NCBI GenBank assembly: GCA_964510065.1
Contig: CAZEAC010000023.1
Location: 1-64,000 of the forward strand
Source: CAZEAC01 sp964510065
GTDB lineage: Bacteria > Bdellovibrionota_C > UBA2361 > CAIXSY01
Length of the DNA stretch: 64,000 nucleotides
Direction: 5' to 3'
The notes beneath the pieces were generated by a model. That model saw nothing but the letters and a program-made list of their open reading frames with translations, ran no database searches and was not told the origin of the DNA. Both the position numbers and the translations under genes were made by a program. Shown here piece after piece: positions 1-8,775 of the stretch (position 1 is the first letter of the stretch; each line of letters starts with the position of its first letter).

Positions 1-1
1 C

Positions 2-130
2 GTCGAAATTGCCCAAAAGTTGCCGCTTATTTATCGCGCGGTCTCCGAGGGAATGTTTGGTGCTGCTGCGGCTGGCTCTTCGCGCTTATTGAACGTTCTT
101 CCAGTTCAGGTCCGGATATCGCTGCTTTAA
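2..130 (+). CDS. Possible 3' end of a gene entering from the left edge
   Basis: One plus-strand frame is open from the window edge to a TAA at 128-130. It encodes about 42 residues ending in VRISLL, with an Ala/Gly-rich patch (GAAAAGSS). It overlaps the end of the minus-strand gene at 86-1216 by 45 bases in convergent orientation. No domain can be named from so short a piece. It could equally be chance, since another plus-strand frame is also open here. Confidence 0.25.
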   Translation, partial: VEIAQKLPLIYRAVSEGMFGAAAAGSSRLLNVLPVQVRISLL

Positions 131-1216
131 AAAGGCGATCATTTTAGCTTGCTCCTCGGATCGAATAGTGGCCCACAGCGAGCTCCGCCGAGTCTCAGAA
201 CGGGGAGTGAACGGCTCATTTCCTTTTAAACGCCCGGCCACCGCTACCACAAGCTCATCGATGACATTATCTTCTCCGCGTTTTGAGCGAGGCTTGTTGG
301 CGAAAGTAAGCAACTCGGGAACCTTGACGAGCAAATTGGCGCAAAGGTGGAGCCGATCGTCCTCTCCGTCGAGAAGCGCGACTTCATCTGGCCGCGCTCT
401 TTGCTTCAAGCGCTTAATCTCGTCGATGCATAAAAGCATTTCACCGAAGAAGCGTGCTACGCAGCCATTCAAACTAAGCTGCTCCGGATCGCTTACCTGG
501 GTGTTTCCAACGGCGAATCGGGTCAATCCGCGCCCAAGGAGCTTGTCCTCGAGGTAGTGCAGCGACACCCGCAACGAAAATTCGCGGTAGCGCTCTGCCC
601 ATACAAGTTTAGGTAGTGTGCACTCCGTTAACGTCCAACTTTCCATGGAAAATTCACTTCCGCGGAGACTTTTGAAGGAAACTGCGTTGACGGCGCTGAT
701 CTTTGGATTCTCCATTATCTCCCGGTATTCCGTTGTCCGGAACGAGGAGTTGGGTGATGCCCGGTCGGCAATTACGTGAATCGTACCAGACGCGTTTCTT
801 GCAAACTGTAGGCTCGCGGCAGAAAATAACTTGTCGGCGATCTTGGTTTGACGAGAAACGTCGCAGTTTGTGAAGGTAAGATCGAGAAGAATGTCGCCTT
901 CAGCTAAATCTTGCATGCAGACATACGGTGCCGCGGTTTTCTCCTGCGCCTGGTTCTTCTTACGGCAAAAAACGTGCGCGATCTCTTCGTTGAAATTGCG
1001 TTCGTCACGCGGATCTCTTCCGTGCCGAAATCCACCGCTCGACCAAAAGACGGCGCGGTTCGGTTGTGTTTCGAAACTTGCCGCGAGCACGAACTTTTCG
1101 TCCGCCGCGATTTTGGCCGCTTTGGACCCTGCAAGTTTAGAAGGCGCTCTCATGTAATAGTTATGGCGCGATTTTGGGCAGTAAGGCTTACAATAAAATG
1201 GGGAATTTGCCGACAT
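86..1216 (-). CDS. Hypothetical protein, 376 aa
   Basis: I do not recognise the family. The protein has no signal peptide or membrane segment, so it is probably cytosolic. The N-terminus has a small Cys/Tyr/His-rich patch (FYCKPYCPKSRHNYY, residues 7-21). The middle (residues ~105-200) reads as a mixed alpha/beta core with a hydrophobic strand followed by CDVSRQTKIADKL. The C-terminal third is helical and charged, ending in a helix rich in Lys, Arg and Gln. The ATG at 1216 is the first start in the frame and is preceded by a weak GAAGA. It stands alone, upstream of and co-directional with nothing obvious, and its end overlaps a possible partial gene at the window edge. Confidence 0.6.
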   Translation of the reverse strand: MSANSPFYCKPYCPKSRHNYYMRAPSKLAGSKAAKIAADEKFVLAASFETQPNRAVFWSSGGFRHGRDPRDERNFNEEIAHVFCRKKNQAQEKTAAPYVCMQDLAEGDILLDLTFTNCDVSRQTKIADKLFSAASLQFARNASGTIHVIADRASPNSSFRTTEYREIMENPKISAVNAVSFKSLRGSEFSMESWTLTECTLPKLVWAERYREFSLRVSLHYLEDKLLGRGLTRFAVGNTQVSDPEQLSLNGCVARFFGEMLLCIDEIKRLKQRARPDEVALLDGEDDRLHLCANLLVKVPELLTFANKPRSKRGEDNVIDELVVAVAGRLKGNEPFTPRSETRRSSLWATIRSEEQAKMIAFLKQRYPDLNWKNVQ

Positions 1217-1441
1217 TCTTCAAGAATTTCACTAATTAGTTTCTGTCCACTTGATAAAAAAATGGCAAAACTATCCGCCGTAGCCCGCGTAACTGCTCGA
1301 GAATGCTGGCACGCCTCACGAAGGCGGATCTAAAAACGACAATTTATCGGCGAGTACGGTAGTACGGCGCTGCAGGGATTTAATGCTGAATAGAAGAAGA
1401 ATTTGAAGCTCCTCGCAAAAAGGGATCGGTGTGACAAAATC

Positions 1442-1490
1442 TGCAGGGGCTGCTGCAATTAAAAACCGATTTCAATCGAGAGCCCCTGCA
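1442..1490 (-). terminator. Hairpin downstream of the 1501-2121 gene
   Basis: A perfect 10-bp inverted repeat (TGCAGGGGCT at 1442-1451 and AGCCCCTGCA at 1481-1490) lies 11 bases past the stop of the minus-strand coiled-coil gene. The 29-base loop has no run of T directly after the stem on the minus strand, so this is a weak intrinsic terminator or another structured 3' element. Confidence 0.4.
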
Positions 1491-1500
1491 ATGTGCAGTT

Positions 1501-2121
1501 TTACTTCTCTTTCATCAGTGCCGCCAATCGCGCACTGACTTCGTCCAGCGGCGTTGGCTTTTCAACTTCCTCAGGAGCGAGAACTGAATTGAGAGAGTTC
1601 ACGCGCGCGAGGAGATCGCGAATTGCCTTTGTTTGTTGAAGCTTGTTGAGCAGGGCGATAGAGCGCTGCAGCTTCTCTCTTGTTTCCGCTTCACAATTTG
1701 TGACCAGGCGGAGTTCAATTTCAGCTTCGGCAAGGGCACGCTCCGATTTGAGCAATTGCTTAGTTTCGTTAAGCGCTGCTTGGTGCAGTGCGTTTGAATC
1801 CCCCGGTTGAGCAGAGGATCCTTTGGATCTAGCTTCCTTATCTCGCACGATCTGTTTCGATCGTGCGATTGCGCCTTTGAGTATCGATATGTTCGTCAGG
1901 TGAAGCGAAATCGCCGCCTGCGTAAGATTGAGCTCGGATTGAACCGCCCCAATATCAATCTGCAATTGCCTCTCGCACGCGAGCAAACGCTCCTTTTCAG
2001 CCTCTTCGCGACGGATCTTTGCCCGTTTTCTGAGATTTGAGAGGTACGCCGGGAATCGGAGGAAGGCAAGGGCGCCGAAAGCGCCGAGCCCGCATAGTAG
2101 CGCTACTGTTGTTGTTGTCAT
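1501..2121 (-). CDS. Membrane-anchored coiled-coil protein
   Basis: The predicted product of 206 residues starts with one hydrophobic segment (TTVALLCGLGAFGALAFL) followed by a long charged helix (residues ~30-190) rich in Glu, Lys, Leu and Ala with heptad spacing. This is typical of a single-pass membrane protein with a cytoplasmic or periplasmic coiled coil. I chose the ATG at 2121 because the frame continues 40 codons further upstream with Pro/Cys-rich sequence that looks non-coding, and because this start places the membrane segment at the N-terminus. No enzyme motif is visible. The function is unknown; scaffold or envelope-associated roles are possible. Confidence 0.55.
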   Translation of the reverse strand: MTTTTVALLCGLGAFGALAFLRFPAYLSNLRKRAKIRREEAEKERLLACERQLQIDIGAVQSELNLTQAAISLHLTNISILKGAIARSKQIVRDKEARSKGSSAQPGDSNALHQAALNETKQLLKSERALAEAEIELRLVTNCEAETREKLQRSIALLNKLQQTKAIRDLLARVNSLNSVLAPEEVEKPTPLDEVSARLAALMKEK

Positions 2122-2829
2122 TGTGAGTGTTGAATTACTGTGTTGAAACGAACCGACACACAACCACCGACCACAGGAGGGTGGAGGGTCCTTTGCGAAG
2201 ACACTTCGCGCGGGACATCGGGCAACAGGACCCTGTTCCACAGCAAAAACCGAATCATGCCGCCCACTCTTCGTGAAGTATTCGAACAGCGAGCGCCATG
2301 TAAAAATCTTTATGCAGCAGCCGTGCCTGCGTCAGATCGAAACCGATCTGAGATAGGCAAGGCAGCATTGTCTACCTGACTAAATTTTTTGAAGGATCAA
2401 ACGACAGTAAAGGTCAGTATAGCAGATCTAGATTTCCTTCGCCTGTGGCTCCTCTAGCGCAATAATGGACAAAGTTATCACGTAAATTCAGCTGGTTGAG
2501 TGGTGCATGCAGAGGCACTTGACGCTCACCACAAAAGAACCTGATATCTATTTGGGCGCTGGAACTGGGACGGCAGATTATTTATGCGGGATAACCAAGT
2601 TGCTTTTGCATCTTTTTTTATGGACCTGGTTTTTGTCCTTCTTCCTACCCGGCTGGTACCTTGCTCGAAAGAATTCAAGAATTTAGTGTTCTACAATTTC
2701 TTCCATGATTCATGGTCAATTTTCGGTAACATTTATTGCGCCGCATATTGCGCAGGTGCGTGACTTTGCTTAGCGCGAGGCACATGATAAAATGGGACGC
2801 TTTCCCTGGCTTTCTCCATTATTTAGTGC
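2122..2829. other. Intergenic region with one small hairpin
   Basis: About 700 bases separate the divergent genes at 2121 (minus) and 2830 (plus). The only clear structure is a perfect 8-bp hairpin at 2332-2351 (TCAGATCG, loop AAAC, CGATCTGA), followed ~35 bases later by a short T-run. The plus-strand open frame at 2140-2379 has no ribosome site and I do not accept it. The region presumably holds both promoters. Confidence 0.4.
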
Positions 2830-4428
2830 ATGGGACTTCTACAACTCTTTACTCTTGGAGGTTCCGGAGCCTCGAACGCAGGGCGCCGGGAATTCCTTAG
2901 ACAGCTCACGGGCGGAGCGGTATCAGCTGCGCTGGCACCGCGAGAACAGGCTGCTCCTGCGGCCAAGGAGGTGGTGCAGGAGTTAGTGCTGCCCAAGCCG
3001 CTCACCGTTAACGATGCCGCTGACTTTGTGCATGGCCTTTTCGTCCGGCCGGAACTGGCTCGGCAGATAATCTATGCGGCAAGAGCTTCACATGCGGCGC
3101 AAACGCTGCTCGCCGAGCACCTACAGCGAGACCGCCTGCGCGAGCGATGGCATGACACCGAGCCCGCTCCAAGCGCCGACCTGCTCCGACATTCGCTCCA
3201 GCTATCGGTAAACTTGGCCATGAGTGGCGCGCCTCAATGGATTTCCAGCGCTGGAGACATCCCCTTGGAGTCGAACCCAACAGTCTTGCATGCGGCGAGA
3301 ATCATGGGAGCCGGCGTCCAGTGCAAGGGCGGGCTCACGCTTCCGCTTTATAGCGCGGGCACACGGCATGGTGTCGACCCAGTGGGGTACGATCCGCGTA
3401 TCATTTACAGCACTTCACTCGCCCTAAGGCATGCCGCGGGCAAAGGCGCAGAACATTCTTTAAGTGATGCCTGCCTCGAAGCCGTGCGGTCCGGCTTAAG
3501 CCCCGCGATGATTCCTGAATTTTACGAAGTGCTGCAAGAGCGCAGGGAACTATTCAATGAGCTCGAGCGCCGCGGCTCACCGCCTGCAATAGCGCGTGCC
3601 TTCGAGAGCGATCCACTGCTCAAAGATCGGTTCCGAGTCTTCAACTATCATGGGGAACTCGACTGGGAAACCTTTTTCAGTGATTGCGGAGGCGTGTTTG
3701 GTCTTGCGGTCAACCTTCCACTTACCTTGAGGGCCCTCCAGGTGTTCGAAACTCCGGAACGGCTCCAGGATTCCGACCACTCGAAGGTGATGCAGGCAGT
3801 CCTCAATCCGACGGTGGAGCTATCTGCCTGGCTCAAAGAGCTCCCGGCGTTCAAAGCGCTTCACCGGCTTCAACCCGTGCTGGCTCAGGTGTCTTCACTT
3901 TGCCACCCTCCGGCTGAAGTAATCATTCGACACAGTGGCCTGATCCAGATGTCTATTTTGGATCTCGAGAACGCCGGTGTGCCGCGCGAGTTCGTCGTGA
4001 GTCCTCTCGCTGGCGGGGGCGACATCTACAACAAGCCTGTGGACCGCCTTTTTCGGGGCTGGGCAAATCTGCTCGAGAGATTTTCAGCCTGGGTAGAGCG
4101 ACAGAATTGTGCGAACAGTTATCAGCCCGCCCCGGATTTTCGATTTTTGGGTACAGCCAATTTCTCCCCACCTATCCCTGTGAGCCTAGGCGAAGATACG
4201 CTCATATCTGCGTCACGAGTCGAGCATTTGGAAACCACTCATCCAAGTGGAGCAACCTCGCTTTGGATGCGATTTGAAACGAGAACCGGGGAGTCGTTTT
4301 TCAAAGAGTTGACCGAAAGTAACATCGGACTCAGCAGCGCGCGGTTTCCGCCGGGAGCGCGAACTCTAGCTCGAGAATTTAGTTACAGTGGCGAAACGGG
4401 TGCCTCCCCTTTGACCGATCGAATATAA
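2830..4428 (+). CDS. Tat-type exported protein of unknown function, 532 aa
   Basis: The N-terminus contains a twin-arginine motif (RREFLRQ, residues 19-25) followed by a short, weakly hydrophobic LTGGAVSAALA and a Pro/Ala stretch. This is the pattern of a Tat signal peptide on a protein folded before export. The remaining ~490 residues are unrecognised and include a Gly-rich central part (MGAGVQCKGG) and a Cys-containing FFSDCGGVFG segment. The protein has no membrane anchor after the signal, so a periplasmic location is inferred. The start at 2830 is fixed by the signal peptide, although no strong ribosome site precedes it. The gene is more GC-rich than its neighbours. It stands alone, divergent from the coiled-coil gene. 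Confidence 0.7.
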   Translation: MGLLQLFTLGGSGASNAGRREFLRQLTGGAVSAALAPREQAAPAAKEVVQELVLPKPLTVNDAADFVHGLFVRPELARQIIYAARASHAAQTLLAEHLQRDRLRERWHDTEPAPSADLLRHSLQLSVNLAMSGAPQWISSAGDIPLESNPTVLHAARIMGAGVQCKGGLTLPLYSAGTRHGVDPVGYDPRIIYSTSLALRHAAGKGAEHSLSDACLEAVRSGLSPAMIPEFYEVLQERRELFNELERRGSPPAIARAFESDPLLKDRFRVFNYHGELDWETFFSDCGGVFGLAVNLPLTLRALQVFETPERLQDSDHSKVMQAVLNPTVELSAWLKELPAFKALHRLQPVLAQVSSLCHPPAEVIIRHSGLIQMSILDLENAGVPREFVVSPLAGGGDIYNKPVDRLFRGWANLLERFSAWVERQNCANSYQPAPDFRFLGTANFSPPIPVSLGEDTLISASRVEHLETTHPSGATSLWMRFETRTGESFFKELTESNIGLSSARFPPGARTLAREFSYSGETGASPLTDRI

Positions 4429-4653
4429 GCATTTTGTGGCAGACATTCTGGCAGGCATGACAGAGCTGTGCATAGGAGCATTGTTTCGAAGGGAGAACGG
4501 GCATGGTGGAAACGTTGCATACGGCGCGAGATCTCCTTGGAGGGCACCCGTACTGTCACGCGCATGAGTTGGCCGGCGCAATGCTCTGGCATCATCAGCG
4601 TCGTAGTGCCGAATTTTTTCGGGCAGGATTGAGAAGAATAAGAAGTTCAGCGT

Positions 4654-5214
4654 TTAGATTTCTGCACACTCCCGATCCTTCGAAATGCCCTGCCATCGCC
4701 TGCTCACAAGATCGGCCTGGAGTAATGTCGCAAGCTCGACACAGTGTGGATTTCGATCGATGCCGATTGCGGCAAGTCCGAACGCATTGGCCATCGCCAA
4801 CATGCTGCCCTGCCCACAGAACGGGTGCGCCACCGTTTTCGTCGTGGTCTGATCGGCAATAAACTGGGCGATCATACGGCAGGCTTCGAAGCCCATGCCG
4901 CGCTCCCACGTCTTATCACCCATTTCGGGTAGTACGTCAGCTGTTGAAAGCTCCGAATCTAATCGTACACCTTTGCTAAAGCAAAGAATGTGCGTGTAAG
5001 CCGAGCGTTTTTTAGTAATCTGTCCCGGCGGTCTACGGCAGACAATCTTGTGCCAAAGTGCCGCGTGCCCGAGACGCTCAGCGACTTTTTGGCAGAGATA
5101 CCCTTTATTGATCCAGGTGCCTTCAGATTTGATGTCTGATTGATAAAAGATGGTCACGCCGTCATCGGGCGTCCTTGAGAGAACGAGTGTCCGGCGTGAA
5201 GTTAGAGTGGGCAT
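4654..5214 (-). CDS. DNA-methyltransferase-like protein, apparently N-terminally short
   Basis: A C-terminal AdoMet-binding core is visible. HPFCGQGS (residues 130-137) corresponds to the DPFxGxGS motif I of N6/N4 DNA methyltransferases, and GLAAIGIDRN (147-156) is the following beta-strand with its ribose-binding acidic residue. Before it comes a conserved block (FYQSDIKSEGTWINKGYLCQ, then LWHKIVCRRPPGQ) that I recall from a family of small AdoMet-dependent methyltransferases. Members I remember have about 45 more N-terminal residues carrying a DxxE/F-type strand before LVLSRTPDDGV. Here that part is missing, and the upstream frame is soon closed by a stop. The first motif residue is His instead of Asp. 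The gene may be a truncated remnant or a divergent functional copy. No restriction enzyme lies next to it. Confidence 0.7.
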   Translation of the reverse strand: MPTLTSRRTLVLSRTPDDGVTIFYQSDIKSEGTWINKGYLCQKVAERLGHAALWHKIVCRRPPGQITKKRSAYTHILCFSKGVRLDSELSTADVLPEMGDKTWERGMGFEACRMIAQFIADQTTTKTVAHPFCGQGSMLAMANAFGLAAIGIDRNPHCVELATLLQADLVSRRWQGISKDRECAEI

Positions 5215-5591
5215 AAAAATTGGAGCAGCATGGTTCGCGGAGTTGATCCTCTCAGGCTGATTATCCTTCGATCAAAGCGCCCCGGCAAGGGCAAGCAACT
5301 TTAAGCCATATTCCGATAAGCCTTAAAAATTATGTCGCTAAACTGAAAGAATTCAAAAGGGCTTGAGGAGCAATTCTCTCATAATTCGTGTGCTCGAGAT
5401 CGATGTAAAGTATATGGAAATGCCTATGAAGCAGTGCCCTTTGCCGATTTTCCCCCATACTACCGGCGATACAACTAAGTAACGCCTTCTATGAGTTCGT
5501 GGTGCAGGATGCGCCGATCAAGCTCCGTCTAGCGCAGCTCTTCAGCTGAAAGTCGGCGCAAAAGGCGAAATCAAAATCTTAGACCGGTAAT
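5215..5591. other. Intergenic region, nothing recognised
   Basis: These 377 bases lie between the methyltransferase-like gene and a secreted protein gene. I see no open frame with a ribosome site, no strong hairpin and no repeat. Confidence 0.4.
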
Positions 5592-6572
5592 TTATGGAGC
5601 AACTTGTAGTGCGCTTGGCGCTCCCGGTGATAAATTAACGCCGCCACTTGCAGGCCTAAGCGGAAAATTCGCGCGTGCGTTTGCGCTTACATCAATTATC
5701 AGACTGTCATAATAAAGAGTCGTATTGGTTTCGGGGGTACCATGATTATCCGATTGTCCGAGATAAATAAATTCGGCATTGGCGAGCGGACTATATGAAG
5801 ATACAAGCGCGCACTGCCCTGACATCCCAATTTGTGTCCATGCATTTGCCGGATCGAAAAACTGCATCTGCGCGTCGTTATGCGGCACATCATATAGCAT
5901 TGCAACCCAGATCCATTTATTTTGCGGTGCCAATGCGATTGGGGTGCCGCTATTGCATCCCTTACTTCCGTCAGCGGGGAAAAGTGGGCTGGTGCGTGGC
6001 GTTTGATTATCTGTATGAACTTGTAATAGCAAAGGCGTTGCGGCAGTTGTGTGAGCGCCGCCTTCAATGACGCTCAACACATTGTAGGTATTTCCGCTCT
6101 CGATCCCGAAAAAGTCTCGGAATTCATTAAGCCCAGGACGCCATCCCGTGCCTTCGCTACTAAAATAAATATAGAACCCAACTGACACCACCGGTTGGGC
6201 GGTATTAAACTTGAATGTCTGATACTCCTGTTGACGAAGTTGTTTTCGCAGAACTCGTGTTCCAGTCGTTGAATATGTAGTACCAGCTATCAGGATTGAA
6301 TCAAGCGGGGGAGGCTGAAGATTGGTGGCTATCGTGAGTTTACTCGGCGGGCTAGTTGGCCCCGAGACCCAATGCCCTATCGTTCCGGAATCTGTCCCAA
6401 TCGCGCCTTTGGAACATTGGCCGGCGACGGCAGCGGTAAACTCGGTACCGCTTGATCCGGTTTCCATGTCCACCAGTATCGACGCGGGAGTTGCCGCAAA
6501 ACTTGCCACAGAGGCTCCCGCAAGCGCAAAGGTAATCAAGAAAGATGTGACTAGGTGGCAGCTTCGAAACAT
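5592..6572 (-). CDS. Secreted protein of unknown function, 326 aa
   Basis: A clear Sec signal peptide (MFRSCHLVTSFLITFALAG...ASFA, cleavage before ATPA near residue 27) starts the protein. The mature part is rich in Thr, Ser, Gly and aromatic residues with alternating hydrophobic strands (TFKFN, VSVGFYIYFS, KWIWVAMLYDV, EFIYLGQSD), suggesting a beta-sandwich such as a lectin or LamG-type fold. That assignment is by pattern only. Two Cys pairs could form disulfides. The protein is probably extracellular or periplasmic. It is a single gene, divergent from the small frame at 6840. Confidence 0.65.
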   Translation of the reverse strand: MFRSCHLVTSFLITFALAGASVASFAATPASILVDMETGSSGTEFTAAVAGQCSKGAIGTDSGTIGHWVSGPTSPPSKLTIATNLQPPPLDSILIAGTTYSTTGTRVLRKQLRQQEYQTFKFNTAQPVVSVGFYIYFSSEGTGWRPGLNEFRDFFGIESGNTYNVLSVIEGGAHTTAATPLLLQVHTDNQTPRTSPLFPADGSKGCNSGTPIALAPQNKWIWVAMLYDVPHNDAQMQFFDPANAWTQIGMSGQCALVSSYSPLANAEFIYLGQSDNHGTPETNTTLYYDSLIIDVSANARANFPLRPASGGVNLSPGAPSALQVAP

Positions 6573-6839
6573 AGCATTATTCTATACTTCTTATCATCGT
6601 CAAATTGCCCACATCCTTCGTTTAATAATTATAACGCCAGAAGATGGGCCATGGCAACTTCGACTTATATTTTGGCATTGTGGGAAAGGCACTAATTAAG
6701 TAATCCTCGCAGTTTTTTCGCTCTTTAGGACTTTCCTGCAAGTAGTGTGTGAGACCTTTTGTGCCTTTCACCTTAAGATTTTTCCGTTCAATGTCGATCA
6801 AATAGGTGCCCCTATTATCTTCTCTCTTTCGGGTAAACT

Positions 6840-7217
6840 ATGTTGCTAGCTTACGCATATTGTTTTGGAACAGCTTCGGAGAGGCCGGAGTTGTGCCTGG
6901 TGCCGTCGAAACCGGACCAATTTTCCTGTATGGTGCGCGTGCACACGTTGATGACAACTGAATCGGCAGTTTGCCGCTTGAGCCCTAGCGAGGGCATAAA
7001 GGTATTCGCGGATTCTGAGCCAAATAGTTTGATTATTGAACCGATGACTCCGTCGAAGCTTTTCCTAACCCCGAGCCAACCGGATCGTCCTGGCTTTGAT
7101 GTGCGACAGGTGCGGGTGAAATTTTATAAAGATGATCAGATTGATATTTCCTTCAGACAAACTGAAAAGGATACCACCTTTAAGCCGTGGCGCCCGAACG
7201 AATCTACTGTTTCTTAG
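6840..7217 (+). CDS. Small hypothetical protein, 125 aa
   Basis: An open frame of 125 codons has a plausible amino-acid mix (PSKLFLTPSQPDRPGFDVRQ, VRVKFYKDDQIDISF) and a start near the end of an AT-rich 270-base upstream region. Secondary structure looks beta-rich. There is no signal peptide, known motif or convincing ribosome site. The coding assignment rests on composition and the absence of a better frame, so it is uncertain. Confidence 0.4.
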   Translation: MLLAYAYCFGTASERPELCLVPSKPDQFSCMVRVHTLMTTESAVCRLSPSEGIKVFADSEPNSLIIEPMTPSKLFLTPSQPDRPGFDVRQVRVKFYKDDQIDISFRQTEKDTTFKPWRPNESTVS

Positions 7218-7442
7218 CGGACGCACTTTCGTTCGTGTTAAAATAACTCTCGCATGTTACTAGCTGTTGGCCTGGATGGGGTTTGCTACACTTACGCTAT
7301 CACTGTCGAGCGCGGATGCCCTTTAAAGAAAAGCTGCTCGAGATTTCTCACTTCGACTGAAGTGATGAAATCGGTATGCGCACGGCTGTGGCAAGAAAAC
7401 TTCGATTTATCCTCAATTTTAGCTTTATCTTTAAGGATAATC

Positions 7443-7623
7443 CTAGAAGTGGTTTCAAAAATACCCCTACTACGGAACGTCTAGTTGGGCAATCTGCGTC
7501 GTCAGCCTCGTCGCGAGTGCTCGCAAGCCTGATAGGCTTGCTCCGCGCGCGCTCTGTCGGCTTCCTCGCATCTCACCCAACGAGCCGCTCCTCGCGACGG
7601 GGTATTTTTGAAACCACTTCTAG
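7443..7623. repeat. 181-bp palindromic element, copy 1 (MITE/ERIC-like)
   Basis: The element is bounded by a perfect 25-bp inverted repeat: CTAGAAGTGGTTTCAAAAAT plus ACCCC at 7443-7467, and its complement at 7599-7623. Pairing continues imperfectly inward (for example GTTGGG against CCCAAC). The exact centre (7526-7538) is the hairpin AGCCTGATAGGCT. The whole could fold as one long hairpin in RNA or a cruciform in DNA. It encodes nothing. The same central hairpin and nearly the same length recur in the element at 22408-22589, so both probably belong to one mobile or regulatory repeat family. Confidence 0.85.
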
Positions 7624-7657
7624 TTGGAATTTCTGCATGCGCATGGTCACAGCAGGG

Positions 7658-7936
7658 TCAGTCACTACGAATTCCTTTAGGAATAACTCCGACTACTGGA
7701 AGCGCAGGCGTCATGAACTGCCGCTTCTCCTCAATCAACGAATAAATCTCAGCCGCGCCTAGCACTGAAAGTTGGCGATTGAACGGTCGTACCCGAAGCG
7801 GGCTTGGCCCCTTACCCTTATGGTATTCAGTCCCTAAGAATATGGTACCGCCGGGCTGACTCTGCCGGAAATCACGCACCTCTTTACCGAAAGCCCCCCG
7901 TCCGACGCGCACTTGATACTGTTGTTGACCTGGCAA
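7658..7936 (-). CDS. Small hypothetical protein or gene remnant, ~92 aa
   Basis: The frame encodes a basic, compact sequence (YQVRVGRGAFGKEVRDF, GGTIFLGTEYHKGKGPSP, LLIEEKRQ-like helix, PALPVVGVIPKGIRSD) whose codon third positions look coding. I chose a TTG at 7936 because AAGGA lies six bases before it. A further upstream TTG at 8005 would run into the next gene's signal peptide. It sits directly beside the palindrome at 7443-7623. No family is recognised, and it may be a fragment. Confidence 0.35.
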   Translation of the reverse strand: MPGQQQYQVRVGRGAFGKEVRDFRQSQPGGTIFLGTEYHKGKGPSPLRVRPFNRQLSVLGAAEIYSLIEEKRQFMTPALPVVGVIPKGIRSD

Positions 7937-7993
7937 CTCGGATCCTTTAGATCTGTGGTGGCCAATTGTCGGATGGCTTTGGAGTGTTTCATT

Positions 7994-8521
7994 ATGTCGA
8001 GGCAAAACTTCGCTCTTTTTCTATCGGTACTTGTTTTTGCACTCGGTTTCAAATCGGTGGCTTATGCAGAGCAGCCAGTAATAAAAAAATTTTACGACTC
8101 AGTGTATTGCAGTTCATTCGTCCAGCTATGCAATGCCCAGCAGCTGACCTCAATTAGGATCAAGAAAGGGGTAAAAAGCGTTAAGTTCCTCTTTAGCGTC
8201 GTTGGAAATAATGGCTGTAGTTCGATTCGGGTTACGCCTTACCTCAACGGCAAAGCTCTTCCCACTTCCGAGTTTCTCGGTTGGTCCGGTTCGAATACCG
8301 GCAGAAACCTCATTACGAGAAGCTACAATCTTGGCCGACTCAGGAAGGGAAAATACCTTTTTCAGCTTGCAGCGGAGGGCATCGTTGGTGGCTGTAATAT
8401 TGGCTATCTCGGATCGTGGGGTGGAACCTATATTTTTGCGGCGGCAAGTACCACTCGTAAGGCAACGGTCGCCCCATTGACCGCGGCGGTTCAGCAGACA
8501 AGCAAAGAAGTTAGCTTCTAG
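7994..8521 (+). CDS. Small secreted protein, 175 aa
   Basis: The ATG at 7994 opens a good Sec signal peptide (MSRQNFALFLSVLVFALGFKSVAYA, then EQP). It is preceded by GGAG about 12 bases upstream. The mature ~150 residues contain several Cys (VYCSSFVQLC, NNGCSS, GGCNIG), suggesting disulfides, and alternating strands such as SVKFLFSVVGN and KYLFQLAAEG. This looks like a small beta-sandwich exported protein. Function is unknown. A longer frame exists upstream, but it would put 27 non-signal residues before the signal peptide. Confidence 0.65.
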   Translation: MSRQNFALFLSVLVFALGFKSVAYAEQPVIKKFYDSVYCSSFVQLCNAQQLTSIRIKKGVKSVKFLFSVVGNNGCSSIRVTPYLNGKALPTSEFLGWSGSNTGRNLITRSYNLGRLRKGKYLFQLAAEGIVGGCNIGYLGSWGGTYIFAAASTTRKATVAPLTAAVQQTSKEVSF

Positions 8522-8775
8522 TTTCCTTGGGCTAAGAGTACGGTTCATTTACTTGCTTGTACCGCCCGCTCGGCAAGACGTTAACTTAATGAGTGTCCAT
8601 CAGTCTCAGACGCCGCGGCTGCTTTCCTATTTGGTTCCGGTTGCGGCGTAAGATTCGCGGATGCTCAGTAACGCGTAGCGCTGGGTGGGGAAGGGGTGTA
8701 ACTTCTGCTTGCCCTTTTCATCTCAATCACAACAAAAATGCCGAGCGAACTATTTACCGGACTCATTCGCTGTTT

